A program made the position numbers and the translations under genes. The notes under the pieces were generated by a model. It had not been told where the DNA came from. It was given only the letters and a program-made list of their open reading frames with translations, and ran no database searches. From JACVRW01 sp963846505 (lineage in GTDB: Bacteria; Actinomycetota; Thermoleophilia; Solirubrobacterales; Thermoleophilaceae): a stretch of 64,000 bases of DNA. Location: positions 62,001-126,000 of the forward strand of contig CAWJWD010000007.1 of the NCBI GenBank assembly GCA_963846505.1. The letters run 5' to 3'. Numbering within the stretch: the first letter of the stretch is position 1; each line of letters begins with the position of its first letter. Positions 23,104 to 31,857 of the stretch are shown here, one piece after another.

Positions 23104-24936
23104 ATGTGCGGGATCATCGGATACACCGGAGACAGGCCCTGCAAGGAATTGATCCTCGAGGGTCTCCAGCGGCTGGAGTACCGCGGCTATGACTCCGCGG
23201 GCGTCTCGTTGCACACCAACGGCTCGATCGACTCCGTCCACGCGGTCGGCAACCTGCAGCACCTGCTGGACGCCGTCGAGCACCGCGACGGGCACTTCGA
23301 CGGCCCGACCGGGATCGGACACACGCGCTGGGCCACCCACGGGCGCGTGACAGAGGCCAACGCCCACCCGCACGACGACACCTCCGGGCGCGTGCACATC
23401 GTGCTCAACGGCATCGTCGAGAACTGGACCGAGCTGCGCGACCGGCTGAAGGCCGACGGCGCGCAGTTCAGCTCCGAGACCGACGCCGAGGTCGTCGCCC
23501 ACCTGATCGCCCACCACATGCAGGGCGACCTGCCCGAGGCGGTCCGGCGCGCCTACGGCGAGCTGCGCGGCCACTACGCCTTCGTCGCGATGAGCGCGGA
23601 CGACCCGAAGGTGCTCGTCGGCGCCCGCAAGGAGTGCCCGCTGGTGGTCGGCATCGGCGAGGGCGAGAGCTTCATCGCTTCGGCCATTCCCGCCTTCCTC
23701 TCCTCGACGCGCCGCGTGCAGCTGGTCGAGGACGACGAGCTGGTCGTCGTCACGCCGCAGGGCACGCGCTTCCTCGACCCCTCGGGTGCCGAGAAGCAGC
23801 GCGAGGTCAATGAGGTCGACTGGGACGAGGCCGCCGCCGAGAAGGGCGGCTACGAGACCTTCATGCTCAAGGAGATCCATGAGCAGGCGGACGCCGTCGC
23901 CGAGACGGTCGCCGATCGCGTCGCGGGGGACCGCGTCGAGCTCGGCGACATCGGCATCAGCGACGAGGAGCTGAAGAAGCTGCGCCGGATCGTGATCGTC
24001 GCCTGCGGCACCTCGTACCACGCCGGTCTCATCGGTCGCTACGCGATGGAGTGGTGGGCGCGGGTGCCGGTCGAGATCGACATCGCCTCCGAGTTCCGCT
24101 ACCGCAACCCGGTGCTCGACGAGCGCGATCTGGTGATCGGCATCACGCAGTCGGGCGAGACCGCCGACACGCTCGCCGCCATGCGCCTCGCGCGCGAGCT
24201 CGGCGCGAAGGTGATCGCGATCACCAACATCATGGGCAGCCAGGCCACGCGCGACTCCGACGGCGTGATCTTCACGCGCGCGGGCATGGAGATCAGCGTC
24301 GCAGCGACGAAGACGTTCGTGGCTCAGGCCGCGGTCATGTACCTGCTCGGGCTCAAGCTGGCCGAGCTGCACGGAACGCTCGAGCCGGATGAGCTGCGTC
24401 GGCTCTGCGGCGAGCTGCGCGAGCTGCCGCGCTCGATCCAGCGACTCGTCGACGAGGTCGACGGCCCCGTGAAGGCGATCGCGGAGCACTGGAAGGACGC
24501 CAACTTCTTCCTCTACCTCGGTCGCCATGTGGGCCTGTCGGTGTGCCTCGAGGGCGCGCTGAAGCTCAAGGAGGTCTCCTACATCTCCACCGACGCCTAC
24601 GCGGCGGGGGAGATGAAGCACGGCCCGATCGCGCTGCTCGACGAGCAGACCCCGGTCGTGTGCGTGGCGACCGACTCGCCGGTGCTCGACAAGGTGCTCT
24701 CGAACATCGCCGAGGTGCGGGCGCGCGGTGCGCACGTGATCGCGATCGCGACCGAGGGCTCCGGGCAGGTGGCCGAGCACGCCGAGGAGGTCGTCGAGGT
24801 CCCGCGCAGCGACTGGCTGCTGCAGCCGTTGCTGGCGGTGATCCCGCTGCAGCTGCTGGCCTACTACGTCGCTCGCGCCCGCGGGCTGAACGTCGACCAG
24901 CCGCGCAACCTCGCCAAGACCGTCACCGTCGAGTAG
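23104..24936 (+). CDS. glmS: Glutamine-fructose-6-phosphate aminotransferase
   Basis: Makes glucosamine 6-phosphate from fructose 6-phosphate and glutamine. Cys2 (MCGIIGYTGDRPCKE) is the glutaminase nucleophile. Two SIS domains follow: ACGTSYHAGLIGRYAMEWWA with TQSGETADTLAAMRLA, and LGRHVGLSVCLEGALKLKEV. It ends in the usual RARGLNVDQPRNLAKTVTVE. 610 residues. No glmS ribozyme motif is seen in the 6-bp gap. Confidence 0.98.
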   Translation: MCGIIGYTGDRPCKELILEGLQRLEYRGYDSAGVSLHTNGSIDSVHAVGNLQHLLDAVEHRDGHFDGPTGIGHTRWATHGRVTEANAHPHDDTSGRVHIVLNGIVENWTELRDRLKADGAQFSSETDAEVVAHLIAHHMQGDLPEAVRRAYGELRGHYAFVAMSADDPKVLVGARKECPLVVGIGEGESFIASAIPAFLSSTRRVQLVEDDELVVVTPQGTRFLDPSGAEKQREVNEVDWDEAAAEKGGYETFMLKEIHEQADAVAETVADRVAGDRVELGDIGISDEELKKLRRIVIVACGTSYHAGLIGRYAMEWWARVPVEIDIASEFRYRNPVLDERDLVIGITQSGETADTLAAMRLARELGAKVIAITNIMGSQATRDSDGVIFTRAGMEISVAATKTFVAQAAVMYLLGLKLAELHGTLEPDELRRLCGELRELPRSIQRLVDEVDGPVKAIAEHWKDANFFLYLGRHVGLSVCLEGALKLKEVSYISTDAYAAGEMKHGPIALLDEQTPVVCVATDSPVLDKVLSNIAEVRARGAHVIAIATEGSGQVAEHAEEVVEVPRSDWLLQPLLAVIPLQLLAYYVARARGLNVDQPRNLAKTVTVE

Positions 24937-24964
24937 CCCCCACGTGGGGTAGCGTCCGCGGCGC

Positions 24965-25333
24965 GTGGGCGGGATCGGCATCGACCTCCTCGACATCGAG
25001 CGCCTCGAGCGCGCGCTGGAGCGTCGCCCACGGCTGGCCGAGCGCGTGTTCACCGACGGCGAGCGAGCGTATGCCGCCGCGCGTGCCCGCCCGGTCCAGC
25101 ACCTCGCCGCCCGCTTCTGCGCCAAGGAGGCGGTGGCGAAGGCGCTCGGTCTGCGCGCCTGGAGCTTCCGGGACGTCGAGGTCGTGGCGACCGGCGGCGC
25201 GCCCGAGGTGCGGCTGAGCGGCAGCGCCGCGGCGCGTGCGGACGAGTTGGGGGTGGCGGCGCAGGTGTCGCTGACGCACACGGAGACGACCGCGGCGGCA
25301 GCGGCGATCCTGGTGCCGGAGCAGGGTCGATGA
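24965..25333 (+). CDS. acpS: Holo-[acyl-carrier-protein] synthase
   Basis: Transfers phosphopantetheine from CoA to ACP. 122 residues. GIGIDLLDIERLERALER has the metal-binding Asp; RFCAKEAVAKALGL has the catalytic Glu/Lys motif; SLTHTETTAAAAAIL is the family ending. GTG start at 24965. The stop overlaps the nnr start by 4 bp, a common AcpS-Nnr pairing. Confidence 0.95.
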   Translation: MGGIGIDLLDIERLERALERRPRLAERVFTDGERAYAAARARPVQHLAARFCAKEAVAKALGLRAWSFRDVEVVATGGAPEVRLSGSAAARADELGVAAQVSLTHTETTAAAAAILVPEQGR

Positions 25334-26841
25334 GCCTGCCCGACTGGCTCGACCCCCTCTTCGCGGCGGCCGAGATGCGCGCCGTCGACGCCTGGGCGAT
25401 CGAGGAGCAGGGGGTGCCGTCGCTCGACCTGATGGAGCGTGCTGGCGTCGGCCTGGCGCGGGTGACCGCTGCATCGGCCCGGCCGGGGCCGGTGCGGATC
25501 GTGGTCGGCAAGGGCAACAACGGCGGCGACGGGCTCGTCGCCGCGCGGCTGCTGCGCGCCGAGGGGCGCGACGTGGACGTGCTCGCCGTCGCAGAGCTCG
25601 ACGGCCTGCGCGGAGACGCCCGTGCCAACCTCGAGCGGTTGCCCGGCGCTGCGCCGCTGCCGTTCGCGCCGGAGCTGCTGGACGGCTCGGGCGCGATCGT
25701 GGACGCGCTGCTCGGCACCGGCTTCGAGGGCGAGCCGCGCGAGCCGCTGTCCTCTGCGATCGCGGCGATCGGCGAGCAGGACGCGCCGGTGGTCGCCTGC
25801 GACGTGCCCTCGGGGGTCGACGCCACGACCGGCGAGGTGCAGGGCGTCGCCGTGCGTGCCGACGCCACCGCGACCTTCCACGCGCCCAAGCTCGGCCTCT
25901 ACGTCGAGCCGGCCAAGGCCTACGCCGGCGCCGTGCACACGATCGAGATCGGCATCCCGCGTGGGGCGCCGAGCGCGCTCGGCGCCGGCCTGATCGCGCC
26001 GCGGGTGCTGGAGCTGTACCCGCACCGCGAGCGCAGCGGCAGCAAGTTCAGCTCCGGCGTGGTGGTGGTCGTGGGCGGCTCGGTCGGACTCACCGGTGCG
26101 CCGACGCTGGCCGCCCTGTCGGCCCAGCGGACGGGAGCGGGCTACGTCCAGGTGGCGGTGCCCGCGCCGGCGCAGCCGGCCGTCGACCTGCGTCTGCTGG
26201 AGCAGATGAGCCGCGGCCTGCCCGACGTCGACGGTGCCCACGGCCCGGCGGGGATCGAGGCGGTGCAGGAGCTGGCCGAGCGGGCCGGCGCGGTCGTGCT
26301 CGGTCCGGGGCTCGGTCGCAGCGGGCCCGCCCAGGAGTTCGCTCGCGGCGTGGCCGCCACCGTGCAGACGCCGCTGCTGCTCGACGCGGACGGCCTCAAC
26401 GCCCATGCCGGGCAGCTGGAGCTGCTGCGGAGACGTGAGGCGCCGACCGTGCTGACCCCGCACGAGGGGGAGCTGGGACGGCTGCTGGAGCGCGACTCGG
26501 CCGAGATCGCCCGCCACCGGCTCGCGTCGGTGCGCGAGGCCGCCGAGCGCAGCGGCGCGGTCGTGCTGCTCAAGGGCGACGACACGCTGATCGCCGTGCC
26601 CGGCGGGCCGGTCGCCGTCAGCCCGGGCGGCACCCCGGCACTCGCCACCGCCGGCACCGGCGACGTGCTCTCCGGCCTGGTCGGCGCGCTGCTGGCGAAG
26701 GGTCTCGGCGCGCTCGAGGCGGCCGCGCTGGGCACGCTCGCCCACGTCCGCGCCGCGGAAGCGGCGGCCGAGCGACTCGGCGCAGATCACGTCCAGGCCG
26801 GTGACGTGATCGATGCGTTGCCCGTGGGCTTCGTCCTATAA
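25330..26841 (+). CDS. nnr: Bifunctional NAD(P)H-hydrate epimerase / ADP-dependent dehydratase
   Basis: Repairs hydrated NAD(P)H. The N-terminal YjeF epimerase domain (about 1-225) has EEQGVPSLDLMERAGVGLA, GKGNNGGDGLVAARLL and ACDVPSGVDATTG. The C-terminal dehydratase (ribokinase fold) has VVVGGSVGLTGAPTLAALSA, PHEGELGRLL, VLLKGDDTLIAVP and the catalytic ATAGTGDVLSGLVGALLAKG. 503 residues, complete fusion. Confidence 0.96.
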   Translation: MSLPDWLDPLFAAAEMRAVDAWAIEEQGVPSLDLMERAGVGLARVTAASARPGPVRIVVGKGNNGGDGLVAARLLRAEGRDVDVLAVAELDGLRGDARANLERLPGAAPLPFAPELLDGSGAIVDALLGTGFEGEPREPLSSAIAAIGEQDAPVVACDVPSGVDATTGEVQGVAVRADATATFHAPKLGLYVEPAKAYAGAVHTIEIGIPRGAPSALGAGLIAPRVLELYPHRERSGSKFSSGVVVVVGGSVGLTGAPTLAALSAQRTGAGYVQVAVPAPAQPAVDLRLLEQMSRGLPDVDGAHGPAGIEAVQELAERAGAVVLGPGLGRSGPAQEFARGVAATVQTPLLLDADGLNAHAGQLELLRRREAPTVLTPHEGELGRLLERDSAEIARHRLASVREAAERSGAVVLLKGDDTLIAVPGGPVAVSPGGTPALATAGTGDVLSGLVGALLAKGLGALEAAALGTLAHVRAAEAAAERLGADHVQAGDVIDALPVGFVL

Positions 26842-26854
26842 GGTCGCGTCTTCG

Positions 26855-27313
26855 ATGGCCGACATCGTCAGCGAGATCATGGACGCCTCCCCGGTGACCG
26901 TCAGCGCGGACACCTCGGTCGAGGACGTCGTCAAGACCCTGCAGGCGCACGAGCTGCCTGGCGTGCCCGTGGTCGAGGACGACGGGACGCTCGTCGGGAT
27001 CGTCACCGAGGCCGACATGGTGCTGCCCGACGACCAGGGCGACCTGCACATCCCGCACTACATCAACCTCTTCGGCGGCACGGTCTTCCTCGAGCCGCTC
27101 GGGCGCTTCGAGCACCGGCTGCGCAAGGCCTTCGCCGCCGACGCCGCCGACATGATGACTCGCGACCCCGACACGGTCGCGCCCGACACGCCCGTGCGCA
27201 AGGCCGCGCGGCTGATCCACGAGTCCGGGCACAACCGCCTGCCCGTGGTCGAGGACGGCAAGCTCGTCGGCGTGGTCACGCGCCTGGACGTGCTCGGCGC
27301 CCTCAGCGCGTGA
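26855..27313 (+). CDS. Two-CBS-domain protein
   Basis: 152 residues with a CBS pair: VSEIMDASPVTVSADTSVED … LVGIVTEADMVLP and MMTRDPDTVAPDTPVRKAAR … LVGVVTRLDVLGALSA. Such stand-alone Bateman modules bind adenine nucleotides and act as regulators. The middle segment DLHIPHYINLFGGTVFLEP occurs in many CBS proteins of this type. It starts 13 bp after nnr and overlaps alr by 4 bp; its target is unknown. Confidence 0.93.
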   Translation: MADIVSEIMDASPVTVSADTSVEDVVKTLQAHELPGVPVVEDDGTLVGIVTEADMVLPDDQGDLHIPHYINLFGGTVFLEPLGRFEHRLRKAFAADAADMMTRDPDTVAPDTPVRKAARLIHESGHNRLPVVEDGKLVGVVTRLDVLGALSA

Positions 27314-28371
27314 GCGCACCCGAGCGCGCGCTGGCCCGCATCGACCTCGGCGCCATCGAGCGCAACTGCGCCGCGTTGCGTGGCCTGCTCGGTCCCGACA
27401 CCGCGCTCTGCGTGGTCGTCAAGGCCGGCGGCTACGGCCACGGCGCGGCCGAGGTCGCCGACGCCGCCCAGCGCGGCGGCGCGAGCTGGCTGGCGGTCGC
27501 CACCGCCGGCGAGGCGGCCGCCCTGCGCCGAGCGGGGATCGACGGGCCGTTGCTGGTGATGGGGGCGCTCACCCCCGAGGAGCTCGCGACCGCGATCGCG
27601 GCGGACGCCGACGTCGTCGCCTGGACGCGCGAGCTCGCCGAGGCGGCGCCGCGCGTGCACGTCAAGCTCGACAGCGGCATGGGGCGTCTGGGCACCAAGG
27701 ACGGGGAGCTGGTGCACGAGCTGGCCCGGCTGCCGCAGACGGTGGGTCTGATGACGCACTTCGCGACGGCCGACGAGCCCGGCGACGACCACTTCCCGCG
27801 TCAGCTCGAGGCCTTCGCCGCGGTCGCCGAGCAGCACCCGCAACTGCTGCTGCACGCGGCCAACAGCGCCGCCACCTTCCGCGACCCGGCCGCGCACTTC
27901 GGCATGGTGCGCTGCGGCATCGCCGTCTACGGGATGGATCCCTTCCACGAGGATCCGGCCGAGCGCGGGCTCGAGCCCGCGCTCGAGCTCAGCTCGTGGG
28001 TCGCCGCCGTGCGCCGCTTCGAGGCGGGCGACAGCGCCGGCTACGGGCGCCGCTGGCAGGCGCGCGAGCCGACCTGGGTGGCGACGATTCCGATCGGCTA
28101 CGGCGACGGCTGGCGGCGTGCGTCGGCCAACGACGCCGAGCTGCTGATCCGTGGTCGCCGCTACCGGCTGGCCGGAACCGTCAGCATGGACAACGTGACC
28201 GTCGATCTAGGCGCCGAGACCGACGTCGAGCTGGGCGACGAGGTGATCCTGATCGGGTCCCAGGGCGACGAGCGGATCCTTGCCGAGGAGATCGCCCGTC
28301 GCCTGGACACGATCAACTACGAGGTCACCTGCGGCCTCACGCCCCGGGTGCGTCGCCAGTACCAGCGGTGA
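27310..28371 (+). CDS. alr: Alanine racemase
   Basis: PLP enzyme making D-alanine for the cell wall. Start ARIDLGAIERNCAALRGLLG; the PLP lysine lies in VVKAGGYGHGAAEVA (most Alr have KANAYGHG, so the two residues after Lys differ); HVKLDSGMGRLG; the catalytic tyrosine region SAGYGRRWQA and SMDNVTVDLG close the C-terminal domain. 353 residues. GTG start overlaps the CBS gene stop. Confidence 0.96.
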   Translation: MSAPERALARIDLGAIERNCAALRGLLGPDTALCVVVKAGGYGHGAAEVADAAQRGGASWLAVATAGEAAALRRAGIDGPLLVMGALTPEELATAIAADADVVAWTRELAEAAPRVHVKLDSGMGRLGTKDGELVHELARLPQTVGLMTHFATADEPGDDHFPRQLEAFAAVAEQHPQLLLHAANSAATFRDPAAHFGMVRCGIAVYGMDPFHEDPAERGLEPALELSSWVAAVRRFEAGDSAGYGRRWQAREPTWVATIPIGYGDGWRRASANDAELLIRGRRYRLAGTVSMDNVTVDLGAETDVELGDEVILIGSQGDERILAEEIARRLDTINYEVTCGLTPRVRRQYQR

Positions 28372-29855
28372 GCCTGGCCGAGGTCTTCGCCGGCACGCCC
28401 GCCTGGATCGTCGGCGGCACGATCCGCGACGAGCTGCTCGGCCGCCCGCTCAAGGACGTCGACGTCGCCGTCGGCGGCGATCCGAAGCCGCTCGCGCGCC
28501 GGCTCGCCAACGAGGTCCGCGGCCCCGTCTTCCCGCTCTCCGAGGCGTTCGGCGCCTGGCGCGTGCTCGACCGCCGCGGCGGTCGGGTCTACGACCTGTC
28601 GCCGCTGCAGGGCGAGACGATCGAGGCCGATCTCGCGCTGCGCGACTTCAGCGTCAACGCGATGGCCCTGCCGCTCGATCGACCGGTGCTGGACGCGCTC
28701 GCCGGCGCCCGCGCCGGACCCGCTGGCACGACGCTGCTCGGCGTGCCCGCGGCGGCCGGGACCGACGCGAGCGCAGCCACGCGCAACCTGATCGATCCGC
28801 TCGGTGGGCTGGCCGACATCGAGCGTCGGCAGCTGCGGGTGCTCGGGTCCGCGGCCTATGCGGCCGATCCGCTGCGCCCGCTGCGGCTCGTGCGCCTGGC
28901 CGCCGAGCTGGGCTTCACGGTCGAGGCGCAGACCGAGCGGCTCACGCGCGAGGCAGCCCCCCGGGTGGCGGAGGCCTCCGCCGAGCGCGTGTTCGCCGAG
29001 CTCAAGCGGCTGCTGCTCGCCCCGGGCGCGGTCGCGGGCCTGACGCTCGCCGATCGCCTCGGCCTGCTGGCCGCGGTGCTGCCCGAGCTCGCGAACCTGC
29101 ACGACGTCGAGCAGAGCCGGTACCACCACCTCGACGTCTACGGGCACACGATCGAGGTGCTGGAGCAGCTGCTCGAGCTGGAGGGCCGGCTCGAGCAGCG
29201 CTTCGGCGCCGAGCTCGCGCCGCGGCTCGGAGCGGTGCTGGACGCGCCGCTCGGCGACGAGCTTACGCGCGGACAGGCGCTGCGCTTCGGCGCGCTCGTC
29301 CATGACATCGGCAAGCCCGACACCCGTGACGTCCGTCCGGACGGTCGGGTCACCTTCATGGGCCACGACGCTCGCGGCGAGCAGCTTGTGCGCTCGCTCT
29401 GCCGGCGGTTGCGCACGAGCGAGAAGCTGGCGCGCTTCCTGGAAGCGCTCACCCGGCACCACCTCATGCTCGGCTTCCTCGTGCACGAGCGCCCGCTCGG
29501 GCCGCGCGAGGTCTTCCGCTATCTCGACCGCACGAGTCCGGTCGAGGTCGAGGTGACGCTGCTCAGCTGCGCGGACCGGCTCGCCACCCGCGGCCGCAGG
29601 GCCGACGAGGCGATCGCCGCCCACTTGGAGCTGGCACGGGAGCTGATGGGCCCGGCGCTCGACTGGCGTGCCGGCGGCCGGCCGCGCGTCCCGGTGCGCG
29701 GCGACGAGCTGGCGGCCGCGCTCGAGCTGGCACCCGGCCCGGAGCTGGGTCGCCTGCTGGGCGAGCTCGAGGAGGCCGCCTACAGCGGCGAGGCCACCAC
29801 CCGCGACGAGGCGATCGAGCTCGCCCGGCGCCTGCGCCATGATTCCGGATCGTGA
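28368..29855 (+). CDS. CCA-adding/poly(A) polymerase-family nucleotidyltransferase with HD domain
   Basis: Class II tRNA nucleotidyltransferase family. The head has WIVGGTIRDELLGRPLKDVD with GG-x-x-RD and the catalytic DxD (DVDVAV), then LALRDFSVNAMAL and PLRPLRLVRLAAELGFTVE. After an arm region an HD domain follows (ALVHDIGKPDTRD). 495 residues. About 45 Ala/Gly-rich residues (about 105-150) are inserted before LIDPLGGLADIERRQLRVLG. Likely CCA addition or repair at tRNA 3' ends, which matters here because the tRNA-like gene lacks an encoded CCA. GTG overlaps the alr stop. Confidence 0.9.
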   Translation: MSLAEVFAGTPAWIVGGTIRDELLGRPLKDVDVAVGGDPKPLARRLANEVRGPVFPLSEAFGAWRVLDRRGGRVYDLSPLQGETIEADLALRDFSVNAMALPLDRPVLDALAGARAGPAGTTLLGVPAAAGTDASAATRNLIDPLGGLADIERRQLRVLGSAAYAADPLRPLRLVRLAAELGFTVEAQTERLTREAAPRVAEASAERVFAELKRLLLAPGAVAGLTLADRLGLLAAVLPELANLHDVEQSRYHHLDVYGHTIEVLEQLLELEGRLEQRFGAELAPRLGAVLDAPLGDELTRGQALRFGALVHDIGKPDTRDVRPDGRVTFMGHDARGEQLVRSLCRRLRTSEKLARFLEALTRHHLMLGFLVHERPLGPREVFRYLDRTSPVEVEVTLLSCADRLATRGRRADEAIAAHLELARELMGPALDWRAGGRPRVPVRGDELAAALELAPGPELGRLLGELEEAAYSGEATTRDEAIELARRLRHDSGS

Positions 29856-30826
29856 TCGTCGACTACGCCGTCTACGAGCACGGCCGGCGCCGCAACGGCA
29901 GCCCTGACCTGGCGGCGGCGAAGCAGGCGGCCGCCGAGCCGGACACCTTGGTCTGGATCGGGCTCCACGATCCCGACCCGGACGAGATCGAGACGGTCGG
30001 TCAGGCCTTCAGCCTGCACGCGCTCGCCGTCGAGGACGCGATCGAGACCCATCAGCGGCCGAAGATCGAGGTCTACGACGACATGCTGTTCGTCGTCCTC
30101 AAGACGGCCCGCTACGTCGACCCCGAGGAGGTCGTCGAGATCAGCGAGATCATGGTCTTCCTCGGCGAGGGCTTCGTCGTCACGGTGCGCCACGGCGAGG
30201 GCTCGCCGCTGGTCGGCGTGCGCGCCGGCCTGGAACGTGATCCCGAGCTGCTGGCGCATGGGCCGAGCGCCGTCCTGCACGCGATCATCGACGCCGTCGT
30301 CGACGGCTACGGGCCGGCCCTCGACGGTCTCGACACCGACGTCGAGCAGGTCGAGGAGCAGGTGTTCACGCCGCAGGCGGCCATCAACCCCGTCGAGCGC
30401 ATCTACAAGCTCAAGCGCGAGGTGCTGCACTTCCTGCGCGCGACGGCGCCGTTGATCGACCCCGTCACGCGCCTGGCCCAGGGCCACTACGCGCAGGTGC
30501 ATCCGGAGGTGCGCACCTACTTCCGCGACGTCAACGACCACCTGATGCGCGCCCGCGACCAGCTCGAGGGACTCAACGACCTGCTCACCAGCGTGCTCGA
30601 CGCCAACCTGACCCAGATCAGCGTGCGCCAGAACGAGGACATGCGCAAGATCTCCGCTTGGGTCGCCATCGCCGCGGTGCCGACGATGATCGCGGGCATC
30701 TACGGCATGAACTTCGACGAGATGCCGGAGCTGTCGTGGAGCTACGGCTACCCGCTCGTGCTGACGGTGATGGCGACCATCTGCTCGCTGCTCTACTGGC
30801 GCTTCCGGCGCGCGGGCTGGCTCTAA
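29852..30826 (+). CDS. corA: CorA-family magnesium transporter
   Basis: Pentameric Mg2+ channel. 324 residues; long cytosolic alpha/beta domain, then two membrane helices at the C-terminus with the selectivity motif in AGIYGMNFDEMPEL (GMN intact). It begins IVDYAVYEHGRRRNG. GTG start overlaps the nucleotidyltransferase stop by 4 bp; the HIT gene follows 13 bp downstream. Confidence 0.95.
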   Translation: MIVDYAVYEHGRRRNGSPDLAAAKQAAAEPDTLVWIGLHDPDPDEIETVGQAFSLHALAVEDAIETHQRPKIEVYDDMLFVVLKTARYVDPEEVVEISEIMVFLGEGFVVTVRHGEGSPLVGVRAGLERDPELLAHGPSAVLHAIIDAVVDGYGPALDGLDTDVEQVEEQVFTPQAAINPVERIYKLKREVLHFLRATAPLIDPVTRLAQGHYAQVHPEVRTYFRDVNDHLMRARDQLEGLNDLLTSVLDANLTQISVRQNEDMRKISAWVAIAAVPTMIAGIYGMNFDEMPELSWSYGYPLVLTVMATICSLLYWRFRRAGWL

Positions 30827-30839
30827 TACCCTCAGACGC

Positions 30840-31247
30840 ATGCCCGAGGACTGCATCTTCTGCAAGATCGTGGCGGGCGAGCTGCCCGCCGAGGTGGTCC
30901 AGGAGGACGAGCAGACGCTCGCCTTCATGGACATCAACCCCTGGACCCGCGGGCACGCGCTCGTGATCCCGCGCAACCACTCGCGCAACCTCTACGAGGT
31001 CTCCGCCGAGGACCTGGCGGCGTCGGTGGCCGGCGCCAAGCGCCTCGCCGAGCGCATGCGCGACCGGCTCGGCTGCGCCGGCATCAACCTGCTCAACTGC
31101 TGCGAGGCGCCGGCCTGGCAGACGGTCTTCCACTTCCACGTCCACGTGATCCCGCGCTACGAGGACGACCCGCTGCGGCTGCCCGTGCACCCGCACCAGG
31201 CCGAGGCGAAGGACCTGGCTGCGGTGGCGGCCGATCTACGTGGTTGA
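30840..31247 (+). CDS. HIT-family nucleotide hydrolase
   Basis: 135 residues. DCIFCKIVAGELPAEVVQED has the Cys pair of HinT/Hit-like proteins, then RGHALVIPRNH and the histidine triad HFHVHVIPRY. It hydrolyses nucleoside phosphoramidates or dinucleoside polyphosphates. Last gene of the run from nnr. Confidence 0.95.
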   Translation: MPEDCIFCKIVAGELPAEVVQEDEQTLAFMDINPWTRGHALVIPRNHSRNLYEVSAEDLAASVAGAKRLAERMRDRLGCAGINLLNCCEAPAWQTVFHFHVHVIPRYEDDPLRLPVHPHQAEAKDLAAVAADLRG

Positions 31248-31306
31248 CCTTTCTTCGGCCGAACACTGGTAGCGTTCGCGTCTGTAGGGCCGGCTGAGGG
31301 GCCGGC
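31244..31306 (+). promoter_or_regulatory. Candidate promoter and leader hairpin of cspA-infA
   Basis: TTGACC at 31244-31249 is a good -35; the best TAnnnT box, TAGCGT at 31270-31275, lies 20 bases away, longer than ideal. A GCCGGC-TGAGGG-GCCGGC hairpin (31289-31306) lies in the ~100-nt leader before the cspA GTG. Cold-shock genes often have structured leaders, but no specific family is recognised. Confidence 0.35.
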
Positions 31307-31384
31307 GTTAGGACACAGATGCGTGCAGGTTCGGATTCGCGCCAGCAAGACCGAGCAGGCACACGCAGGAAGGGGCAGTACGAC

Positions 31385-31588
31385 GTGCCTACCGGAACCG
31401 TTAAGTGGTTCAACGACGAGAAGGGCTTCGGTTTCATCACGCCCGATGACGGCGACCGAGACCTCTTCGTGCATTACACGGGGATCGACGGCTCGGGCTT
31501 CAAGAGCCTGGCCGAGAACTCGAAGGTCGAGTACGAGGAGGAGCAGGGGGACAAGGGCCCCAAGGCGGTCAACGTCCGCCTGATCTGA
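31385..31588 (+). CDS. cspA: Cold-shock protein
   Basis: 67 residues, single OB-fold RNA chaperone. TGTVKWFNDEKGFGFITPDD contains RNP1 and DLFVHYTGI contains RNP2. GTG start preceded by AGGAAGGGG; an upstream ATG at 31319 would add an unrelated basic leader and is less likely. infA follows 10 bp later. Confidence 0.96.
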   Translation: MPTGTVKWFNDEKGFGFITPDDGDRDLFVHYTGIDGSGFKSLAENSKVEYEEEQGDKGPKAVNVRLI

Positions 31589-31598
31589 GCCGTTCCTC

Positions 31599-31817
31599 GT
31601 GCCCAAGGAAGAGAAGATCGAGATGGAGGGTGAGATCGTCGAGGCCCTCCCGAACACCATGTTCAAGGTCCAGCTCGACAACGGGCACGAGGTGCTTGGT
31701 CACATCTCCGGCAAGATGCGAAGGCATTACATCCGCATCCTGCCCGGGGACCGTGTCAAGATCGAGCTCTCGCCCTATGACTTGGATCGGGGTCGGATCA
31801 CCTACCGCTACAAGTAG
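31599..31817 (+). CDS. infA: Translation initiation factor IF-1
   Basis: 72 residues: KIEMEGEIVEALPNTMFKVQ, LDNGHEVLGHISGKMRRHYI, RILPGDRVKIELSPYDL and the RGRITYRYK end are typical IF-1. GTG start. Here infA follows cspA instead of lying in the spc ribosomal operon, so both small OB-fold RNA-binding proteins may be made from one transcript. Confidence 0.97.
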   Translation: MPKEEKIEMEGEIVEALPNTMFKVQLDNGHEVLGHISGKMRRHYIRILPGDRVKIELSPYDLDRGRITYRYK

Positions 31818-31857
31818 GAACCCGCAACTCGAAGTCGAAAAGGGTGTTTGAGCCCGC

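Noticed and set aside
23089..26790. A 1233-codon open frame on the minus strand opposite glmS, acpS and nnr
   Set aside because: High GC at third positions leaves antisense frames open. The translation is Arg/His/Gly/Asp-rich without any domain, while the plus strand encodes complete conserved enzymes.
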